Source of the DNA: Salinivibrio sp. ES.052 | GTDB lineage: Bacteria; Pseudomonadota; Gammaproteobacteria; Enterobacterales; Vibrionaceae | Direction of reading: 5' to 3' | NCBI RefSeq assembly: GCF_900141775.1 | Contig: NZ_FSRI01000001.1 | Span: forward strand, 248,001-312,000 | DNA: 64,000 nucleotides | In this document: positions 58,077 through 64,000 of the stretch, piece after piece | Position numbering within the stretch: position 1 is the first letter of the stretch | How the letters are laid out: each line of letters begins with the position of its first letter | The notes under the pieces: generated by a model | What the model was told of the DNA's origin: nothing | Database searches by the model: none | What the model saw: the letters and a program-made list of their open reading frames with translations, nothing else | Program-made: the position numbers and the translations under genes

Positions 58077-58106
58077 TTGAACAACTTAGCTGGTATATAT
58101 GCTAAT
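58077..58106 (+). promoter_or_regulatory. Possible promoter of epmC
   Basis: The 200-base gap before epmC is very AT-rich. TTGAAC at 58077 and GCTAAT at 58101 (18-base spacer, with a TATATATG stretch just upstream) are the best sigma-70-like pair by eye. Nothing else was recognised in this gap. Confidence 0.3.
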
Positions 58107-58167
58107 TTTTACTACTAAAGATGTCTTTTTTGTTACTGATTAATATTTAATCCTTTTAAAGTGCAGT

Positions 58168-58719
58168 ATGACCCACGATTATCACGACTTAATTCGACTT
58201 TTTAACCAAACATTTCTTGCCACGTTCAACACTGAGCTCTTGCTTGGCGGCGATGAGCCTATTTACCTGCCTTTGGATGCCAAACATCCTCACCACCGGG
58301 TGATCTTTGCGCGTGGCTTTTTTGCCTCAGCATTGCACGAAATTGCACACTGGACGATTGCTGGTGAGAAGCGCCGTCAGCTGGAAGACTATGGCTACTG
58401 GTATCACCCCGATGGCCGTGATGCTGATACCCAAGCCGCGTTTGAGGCGGTTGAAGTGAAGCCGCAAGCGATTGAGTGGATTTTTTCTGTAAGCTGCGGA
58501 TTTCGCTTTCAAGTGAGCTGCGACAATTTAAGTGGTGTGGTGCCGGATCGGTACGCGTTTACTGACAAAGTCCGTCAGCAAGTGATGGGGTATGTCTCTG
58601 ATACTGAGACAAGCCCTGCTTTGCCCGTGCGCGCCAAGCAGTTTTCTGATACCTTGCGAGACTTTTATGGTGTTGCACCGTTGACGCCAGATACCTTTAC
58701 GTTGCCAAGCCAAGGTTAA
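58168..58719 (+). CDS. epmC: Elongation factor P hydroxylase EpmC
   Basis: A 183-residue YfcM-family protein that hydroxylates the beta-lysylated lysine of elongation factor P. The metal-binding motif HEIAHW (within ALHEIAHWTIAG) and EDYGYWYHPDGRD are family signatures. The partners EpmA/EpmB are not in this window. yfcL follows after four bases, as in other gammaproteobacteria. Confidence 0.93.
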   Translation: MTHDYHDLIRLFNQTFLATFNTELLLGGDEPIYLPLDAKHPHHRVIFARGFFASALHEIAHWTIAGEKRRQLEDYGYWYHPDGRDADTQAAFEAVEVKPQAIEWIFSVSCGFRFQVSCDNLSGVVPDRYAFTDKVRQQVMGYVSDTETSPALPVRAKQFSDTLRDFYGVAPLTPDTFTLPSQG

Positions 58720-58723
58720 AAAG

Positions 58724-59002
58724 ATGAAAGTTCAAGACTATGAAGCGCGCATTTTAGCGTTGATCGATGAGATGGTAGAAACCGCCTCAGACGATGAATT
58801 GTTTGCCAGTGGCTATTTGCGTGGCCACGTTTCTTTAGCGGCAGCGGACTGTGAGTTAGAGGGCACGGACGATGTTGCGTCGTTAAAAGCCCGTGTTGAT
58901 GCCAGCTTGTCTGACAACGCCAGTGAGCTGTCACCTGGCGACCAACGTCTCGTTGGAGCGCTGTGGGATTTATTGCAGCAGCAAGTGGAAAAAGACGCGT
59001 AA
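58724..59002 (+). CDS. yfcL: YfcL family protein
   Basis: A 92-residue acidic helical protein (MKVQDYEARILALIDEMVE; ASGYLRGHVSLAAADCEL) of the uncharacterised YfcL family, in its usual place after epmC and opposite mnmC. No motif suggests a function. Confidence 0.88.
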   Translation: MKVQDYEARILALIDEMVETASDDELFASGYLRGHVSLAAADCELEGTDDVASLKARVDASLSDNASELSPGDQRLVGALWDLLQQQVEKDA

Positions 59003-59061
59003 CTTGTTGTTTTAAAATTGTGACACTAAGAGGTATTGCAAACGATACGTCTTGGAAAAAG

Positions 59062-59089
59062 AAAGCCATCGCCTCGACGATGGCTTTTT
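59062..59089 (+). terminator. Bidirectional terminator between yfcL and mnmC
   Basis: AAAGCCATCG/CGATGGCTTT with CCTCGA loop; T run on the plus side, A-rich arm giving a T run on the minus side. Confidence 0.88.
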
Positions 59090-59110
59090 TATTGACCTTG
59101 TTCGAGGGGG

Positions 59111-61111
59111 CTATAGCGCTTTACCTTTTAGCAGCTTACGAACCCACATTCGTCCCGGGTGCAGAGAGTCCAGTACCGACTGAGCTAAAGGCAAAGGCTC
59201 GTCACAAAGCTGCGCAGCTAGTACTTCTGCTGCTAATGGCGCTGAGGTGAGGCCGCGAGAGCCGAGACCCAGTAAGCAAAATAGTCCTGGGTAAACAGGG
59301 ACGGAGCTGGCTTTCTCTTTGTCTTTTTGCAGGGTTTGGTAGGTGGAAACCAGTGCGTCGTAATCACACACATTGCCCACAAACGGCAAATGGTCGCGAC
59401 TGGCACAGCGCACGCCCACGCGCCCCTCTTTCGCTAATGGTACCGCACGTGCCCAGTCGGTATCGACACAATCGGTTAAGCGTTGTTGGTTTTCAACCTG
59501 ATCAGCGGCTTGGAAGGCTAGGTCAGCATTATTGCGGCGATAGCTTGCACCTAAGCAATGTTCCTCCGCCTGATTAGCTGGCGTCAAATAGCCTTCGAAA
59601 CATAACACAGTGTTGAGTTTACGTAGATCGGCATTGCTGGGCACATGGCTGACTTGACCGCGCACGGGATAAACCGGAATAGGCTGTGTTTGGCTAAATT
59701 GCGCGGATTGATGACTGTTTGCGATCACCACATTTTGGTGGCAAACCTCACCAATGGTGGTATTGAGCGTCCAGTCATTATCCGTTTGGGTTAAGTTGTC
59801 TACGTGACAATCAAAATGGGCGTGAAGCTGTCCGCTCGCGATAGCGGCATCAATCACTCCCGCGGTAAACTGTTGCGGGCTCATCCAACCGCCTAACGAG
59901 TAATAGACGCCAGCATGCCCGGTTTCTAACCCCACTTTGTTGCGAACCTCTTCTTCATTGAGTGGCGTCACTAACTCTACCGGAAACGCGCCATTGACCA
60001 TCTTGGCCAACTTAGTGGCACTTTTTTCATCGTAGCTAAGTTGCGTCACCCCACACCAATCGTGTTCGAACGGGATGCCTTGTTCGTCTCTCTGGCGAAC
60101 AAACTGTCGTGAAAATAAAAACGCTGGGGCAAAAAACTGACTTAACGTGTCGTTGTTGCCATTGAGCAGTGGATAAATCGCGCCTTGACGGTTACCAGAT
60201 GCGCCAGCCGCAGGGTGCGGATCTTGGCAGTAAAGGGTTACTTGCTTGCCCCGTTGAAGCAATGCGGTGATCAAGGCAGCACTGGCAATGCCGCCGCCAA
60301 CAATGGCAACATCGTCTGCTTTTGAGGCAGGTTTGCGCGCATACCAAGGCTGGTAGCTGGCAGCTGCTTGGCGAACAGATAAAACGCCAGCCAACATTTC
60401 CCGCTTGTGACCAAAACCTTTGACCTTTTTCATCTCAAAGCCGGCATCGATTAAACCACGACGCACGAAGCCCGCCGCGGTGAAGGTGGCACAGGTACAC
60501 TGCTCACGAGCAAGCCTTGCCATGCCATTAAATAATGCTTGATTCCACATCTCTGGGTTTTTACTCGGGGCAAAACCGTCTAAATACCAAGCATCAACAA
60601 CGCCTTTTGGGCCTGTTGGCACTTGCGGTAACCAATCTTTAATATCACCAAACCATAGATCGAGTGTAATCTGACCGTGAGCCAGCACGATCCGTTGGCA
60701 GCCAGCGAGCGGTGAAGGGTAGAAAGCACGAAGTTGCTCGGCATAGGGCGCAAGCTCAGGCCAAGCTTGATGTGCACGGGTAAGATCCTCTACTGTCAGG
60801 GGGTACTTCTCAAAGCTGATAAAATGAAGCTGAGTGACAGGCGCATTTGGGTGGTCTTGACGGAATTTGTCGAAGGCCGCCCAAGTGGCGAGAAAATTGA
60901 GCCCGGTGCCAAAGCCGGTTTCCGCAATCACAAATCGGGGTGACGTGGCTATTTGCCAACGTGCGGGGAGTTGGTTTTGTTCGAGGAACACATAGCGGGT
61001 TTCGGCCAGGCCGTCGTGGTTGGAGAAATAAACGTCATCGAACTGATCCGCGACGGGGGTGCCCGTGTCATTCCAGCTTATTTTTGCGTGGTCGATCGAG
61101 GGAGTGCTCAC
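59111..61111 (-). CDS. mnmC: Bifunctional tRNA mnm5s2U methyltransferase/oxidoreductase MnmC
   Basis: A 666-residue two-domain enzyme finishing mnm5s2U at tRNA wobble position 34. The N-terminal SAM methyltransferase (about 1-240; ETGFGTGLNFLATW, WYLDGFAPSKNPEMW) is followed by the FAD-dependent domain (from about 265; VAIVGGGIASAALI). Start is GTG at 61111 (MSTPSIDHAKISW). Divergent from fabB by about 120 bases. Confidence 0.95.
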   Translation of the reverse strand: MSTPSIDHAKISWNDTGTPVADQFDDVYFSNHDGLAETRYVFLEQNQLPARWQIATSPRFVIAETGFGTGLNFLATWAAFDKFRQDHPNAPVTQLHFISFEKYPLTVEDLTRAHQAWPELAPYAEQLRAFYPSPLAGCQRIVLAHGQITLDLWFGDIKDWLPQVPTGPKGVVDAWYLDGFAPSKNPEMWNQALFNGMARLAREQCTCATFTAAGFVRRGLIDAGFEMKKVKGFGHKREMLAGVLSVRQAAASYQPWYARKPASKADDVAIVGGGIASAALITALLQRGKQVTLYCQDPHPAAGASGNRQGAIYPLLNGNNDTLSQFFAPAFLFSRQFVRQRDEQGIPFEHDWCGVTQLSYDEKSATKLAKMVNGAFPVELVTPLNEEEVRNKVGLETGHAGVYYSLGGWMSPQQFTAGVIDAAIASGQLHAHFDCHVDNLTQTDNDWTLNTTIGEVCHQNVVIANSHQSAQFSQTQPIPVYPVRGQVSHVPSNADLRKLNTVLCFEGYLTPANQAEEHCLGASYRRNNADLAFQAADQVENQQRLTDCVDTDWARAVPLAKEGRVGVRCASRDHLPFVGNVCDYDALVSTYQTLQKDKEKASSVPVYPGLFCLLGLGSRGLTSAPLAAEVLAAQLCDEPLPLAQSVLDSLHPGRMWVRKLLKGKAL

Positions 61112-61230
61112 AAATGCCTCTTACACAGGAAAGGGAAAATGGAAATTGTACTGATAGAAAGGAAAGCTGACCACTTATCAGCCTTAAAAACGCTATCATC
61201 CACTGCGAAATTAACGTCTAGGAAAGAATC

Positions 61231-62445
61231 ATGAAACGAGCTGTCATTACAGGCATGGGGATTGTTTCCAGTATTGGTAACAACGTCAAAGAAGTGCTGG
61301 AGTCGCTCAAAGCGGGAAAATCTGGCATTAACTTTTCTCAGCAGTTTGCAGATATGAAGCTGCGCAGTAATGTTTGGGGCAATCTCAAACTCAACCCAGC
61401 CGACCATATTGATCGCAAAAGAATGCGCTTTATGGGTGACGCGGCGGGCTTTGCCTACTTAGCGATGGAGCAGGCAATTGAAGACTCAGGCTTAGCTCCT
61501 GAGCAGGTTTCTAACCCACGAACTGGCCTGGTTGCTGGTTCGGGGGGGGCGTCATCCGTTAATCAAGTCACCGCAGTGGATACCTTGCGCGAGAAAGGGG
61601 TTAAACGTGTTGGGCCTTATATGGTGCCGCGCACCATGTCATCAACCGTTTCAGCGTGTTTGGCCACTCCATTTCAAATTAAAGGGGTGAACTACACCAT
61701 GAGCTCTGCGTGCGCGACCTCGGCACACTGTATTGGTCATGCCCTTGAGCTTATCCAGCTAGGCAAACAAGATGTGGTGTTTGCCGGTGGTGGTGAAGAG
61801 CTTGATTGGTCACTGACCATGATGTTTGATGCCATGGGGGCCTTGTCGACCAAATATAACGATGATCCGCAAAAAGCGTCACGAACCTATGACACGGACC
61901 GAGATGGTTTCGTCATTTCTGGCGGTGGCGGTATGCTGGTGGTGGAAGAACTGGAGCATGCGCTGGCGCGTGGTGCGACCATCTATGGTGAAATTGTTGG
62001 TTACGGTGCAACGTCTGACGGGTATGACATGGTGGCGCCGTCGGGTGAAGGTGCCGTGCGCTGTATGAATATGGCGATGCAGGATGTCGATGGCGAGGTT
62101 GATTACATCAATACGCATGGTACATCAACGCCTGTGGGTGATGTGAAAGAGCTAGGAGCAATTCAAGAAGTGTTTGGCGGCAAGAGCCCAGCCATTTCTG
62201 CGACTAAGTCAATGACAGGTCACGCGCTCGGTGCTGCCGGTGTGCACGAAGCCATCTATTCAACCTTGATGCTTGAACAAGGCTTTGTCGCGCCAAGTAT
62301 CAACGTGGAGAACTTGGATCCAGCCGCTGAAGGGTTAGATATTGTGACCCAACCGCGTGAGCAAGCGCTTACTCGAGTGATGTCAAACAGCTTTGGATTT
62401 GGCGGCACCAACGCCACCTTGGTGATTGAAAAATATCGCGGTTAA
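61231..62445 (+). CDS. fabB: Beta-ketoacyl-ACP synthase I FabB
   Basis: A 404-residue condensing enzyme needed for elongation in unsaturated fatty acid synthesis. Catalytic triad C161 ([10 protein letters not shown]), H296 ([11 protein letters not shown]) and H331 ([10 protein letters not shown]), the same spacing as in E. coli FabB. An AGGAAAG ribosome site precedes the ATG. Its 3' UTR of about 120 bases ends in a strong terminator and may be the source of a small RNA. No clear FadR site was found upstream. Confidence 0.96.
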   Translation: MKRAVITGMGIVSSIGNNVKEVLESLKAGKSGINFSQQFADMKLRSNVWGNLKLNPADHIDRKRMRFMGDAAGFAYLAMEQAIEDSGLAPEQVSNPRTGLVAGSGGASSVNQVTAVDTLREKGVKRVGPYMVPRTMSSTVSACLATPFQIKGVNYTMSSACATSAHCIGHALELIQLGKQDVVFAGGGEELDWSLTMMFDAMGALSTKYNDDPQKASRTYDTDRDGFVISGGGGMLVVEELEHALARGATIYGEIVGYGATSDGYDMVAPSGEGAVRCMNMAMQDVDGEVDYINTHGTSTPVGDVKELGAIQEVFGGKSPAISATKSMTGHALGAAGVHEAIYSTLMLEQGFVAPSINVENLDPAAEGLDIVTQPREQALTRVMSNSFGFGGTNATLVIEKYRG

Positions 62446-62566
62446 TACCGCGCCTGTTTCCAGGTTTGCAGAGAGACTCTGCCATCAGACACGGATCATT
62501 ATCGTTGAGAGCCGTTAATGGTCTTTTCAGGTCCTGGATTTACCCGGCTTCGGCCGGGTTTTTTTA
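62446..62566 (+). ncRNA. fabB 3' UTR, candidate FarS-like sRNA
   Basis: After the fabB stop lies about 95 bases of non-coding sequence and a strong terminator. It can form GCAGAG/CTCTGC (62468-62482) and contains a U-rich stretch before the terminator. In Vibrio cholerae the sRNA FarS is cut from the fabB 3' UTR and represses fadE mRNA. The position matches; sequence homology was not checked, and the mature 5' end is unknown. Confidence 0.45.
62542..62566 (+). terminator. Terminator after fabB
   Basis: ACCCGGC-TTCG-GCCGGGT with a UUCG tetraloop and seven T. It would also form the 3' end of a fabB-derived sRNA. Confidence 0.93.
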
Positions 62567-62698
62567 TGGCTGAGGCCACCCGATAAGCGGGGTAACCCGC
62601 TCAGCTGAAGGGTGTTTTCTTACCGTGAGACAGATACAATAACCTTCTCGCATTTAGCATCCGATAAGCGATGCACCGACTCACATAGGACGTTGAAC

Positions 62699-63853
62699 GT
62701 GAAAATTGTCGTAGACGAAAACATGCCTTATGCCCAAACCTTGTTTAGTCAATTGGGTGAGGTGGTTGCATTACCCGGGCGCGCAATCCGTGCCGCGGAT
62801 TTAATCGATGCTGATGCATTAATGGTGAGAAGCGTCACGCAAGTGAACCATGCGCTGATTGACGGTGCCACCCGTCTGCGTTTTGTCGGTTCAGCCACTG
62901 CTGGTGAAGATCATCTTGATTTTAACGCCTTGCACGCACAAGGCATCCATGGCACGGCAGCGCCAGGTTGTAATAAGGTTGGGGTCGCGGAGTATGTGAT
63001 CAGTGCTTTATTGGTATTGGCACAACAGCAAGACTTTAAATTGACCGACCGCACAGTCGGTATTGTTGGCGTGGGTCATGTGGGGGACTACTTGGCTGCG
63101 CGGCTTGCGGCACTTGGGATTAAAACCTTACTTTGCGACCCACCTCGTCAGGCTCGAGAGAACCTTGCTGATATGGTGGACATTGACACCCTGATCGCAC
63201 AATCGGACGTGGTCACTTTCCATACGCCTTTGACCACGACTGGTGAGCACCCCACTTACCACCTCATGAATCAAGCTCGTTTAGAGGCGCTTGCGTCAGG
63301 CAGCATTTTAATAAATGCTGCGCGTGGCCCGATTGTTGACAACCATGCACTTAAAGCGCGGTTAGCACGAGGCGACATTGATGCGGTGTTGGATGTTTAT
63401 GAACATGAGCCTGAGGTCGACCTTGCCCTTATGGACCAGCTCACGTTTGCCACACCTCATATTGCAGGCTATGGTCTGGAAGGAAAAGCCCGCGGTACTA
63501 CCATGGTCTTTAACGCACTGTGTGAACACCTTGACCTGCCTCATCGTGTGCATGCCAGTGAGCTGCTGCCTACGGCGCCGATTCCACAGGTTGCCTTGGC
63601 ACAGCCGTGGCATCAAAGCGATCTGATGGCACTGACCCAATTGGTCTACGATATTCGCCGAGATGACAGTGATTTTCGTCGTGCCATGCATACCGCAGGT
63701 GATGACAAACAGGCTCAGCGTACAGCCTTTGACCAATTGCGAAAAAATTACTGGGATCGACGCGAGTACAGTGCGATCACGGTAGCCGGGCAGGCAGATT
63801 TCGGGTTACAGTCGCTGGCTAAGCTGGGCTTTAGTATTGAGGAGCATGCATGA
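62699..63853 (+). CDS. pdxB: Erythronate-4-phosphate dehydrogenase PdxB
   Basis: A 384-residue D-2-hydroxyacid dehydrogenase of pyridoxal phosphate synthesis. VKIVVDENMPYAQTLFSQLG starts the protein, NAD-binding GIVGVGHVGDYLAARL is central, and catalytic Arg/Glu/His lie in NAARGPIVD, DVYEHEPE and TPHIAGYGLEGKARG. The frame opens at 62612, but GTG at 62699 after TAGGA gives the family start. The next gene overlaps its stop (ATGA), the pdxB-asd/usg order known in relatives. Confidence 0.95.
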   Translation: MKIVVDENMPYAQTLFSQLGEVVALPGRAIRAADLIDADALMVRSVTQVNHALIDGATRLRFVGSATAGEDHLDFNALHAQGIHGTAAPGCNKVGVAEYVISALLVLAQQQDFKLTDRTVGIVGVGHVGDYLAARLAALGIKTLLCDPPRQARENLADMVDIDTLIAQSDVVTFHTPLTTTGEHPTYHLMNQARLEALASGSILINAARGPIVDNHALKARLARGDIDAVLDVYEHEPEVDLALMDQLTFATPHIAGYGLEGKARGTTMVFNALCEHLDLPHRVHASELLPTAPIPQVALAQPWHQSDLMALTQLVYDIRRDDSDFRRAMHTAGDDKQAQRTAFDQLRKNYWDRREYSAITVAGQADFGLQSLAKLGFSIEEHA

Positions 63854-64000
63854 CACAAGCATTTGACGTTGCCATTTTGGGCGCAACCGGTGCGGTAGGC
63901 CGCACCATGATCGAGATGTTAGAAGAGCGCGATTTTCCGATTGGTACGCTACACCTCCTCGCCAGTGAGCGGAGTGCAGGAGAGACCATTACCTTTAAAG
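63850..64000 (+). CDS. Aspartate-semialdehyde dehydrogenase family protein (3' end outside window)
   Basis: The first 50 codons: MTQAFDVAILGATGAVGRT followed by a helix and LHLLASERSAGE. The GATGAVG motif is the NADP-binding loop of aspartate-semialdehyde dehydrogenases. By position after pdxB it is either a functional Asd or the Usg homologue lacking activity; the catalytic Cys is beyond the window edge, so these cannot be separated. Confidence 0.85.
   Translation, partial: MTQAFDVAILGATGAVGRTMIEMLEERDFPIGTLHLLASERSAGETITFK

Noticed and set aside
61112-61230. Possible FadR or FabR site upstream of fabB
   Set aside because: Only an inverted GCTGA/TCAGC and a partial TGACCAC half site are present; neither consensus is met.

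Overview
The window is a contiguous stretch of a gammaproteobacterial chromosome, almost certainly from the family Vibrionaceae. Gene order and protein families match the polar flagellar/chemotaxis locus of Vibrio and relatives (flagellins-flaG-fliD-flaI-fliS, flrABC, fliE to flhB, flhAFG, fliA, cheYZAB, parC-parP-cheW) followed by the ccm locus and a fad/fab/aroC region. Moderate G+C and halophile-like acidic proteins would fit Salinivibrio, but I cannot prove the genus. No rRNA, tRNA, CRISPR array, insertion sequence or prophage was seen; the whole window looks like core genome, with no convincing pseudogene. The first and last genes are cut by the window edges.

Bases 1-9050: the end of one flagellin, a complete second flagellin with a sigma-28 promoter, FlaG, the filament cap FliD, the chaperones FlaI and FliS, the master regulator FlrA, and the FlrB/FlrC two-component pair. 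Bases 9161-27625: basal body, switch and export genes, FlhF/FlhG placement factors and FliA (sigma-28). Four well-spaced sigma-54 (-24/-12) sites stand in front of flrB, fliE, fliK and flhA. They fit the known hierarchy in which FlrA with sigma-54 switches on flrBC, the basal-body operons and fliA, and FliA then drives late flagellins. Bases 27669-35038: chemotaxis genes and the ParC/ParP polar array-positioning genes, ending in a DUF2802 gene. On the minus strand beside them (35041-36149) is a second small flagellar-export pair: a free-standing FlhB C-domain protein and a FliK-like protein.

Bases 36271-43239: complete cytochrome c maturation operon ccmABCDEFGHI. Bases 43315-47035: lipoprotein MlaA, outer-membrane fatty-acid porin FadL, and an ECF sigma factor with a membrane DUF3379 partner. 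Bases 47485-50933: fadIJ, with a good FadR operator at the promoter. Bases 50990-58000: an M16 protease, SixA, SmrB, PrmB, AroC and a TRIC-type channel. Bases 58168-64000: EpmC, YfcL, MnmC, FabB, PdxB and the start of an Asd/Usg dehydrogenase.

The least expected signals are an orphan strong terminator with an upstream structured, U-rich stretch (candidate sRNA, about 47221-47322), the fabB 3' UTR as a candidate FarS sRNA, a triple acidic repeat in the CheA linker echoed at the ParP N-terminus, three TTG-started genes in the flagellar/chemotaxis block, an NPEH rather than NPTH cleavage loop in FlhB, and a 12-glycine GxxxG ladder in FliH. No wholly new multi-gene system was found.
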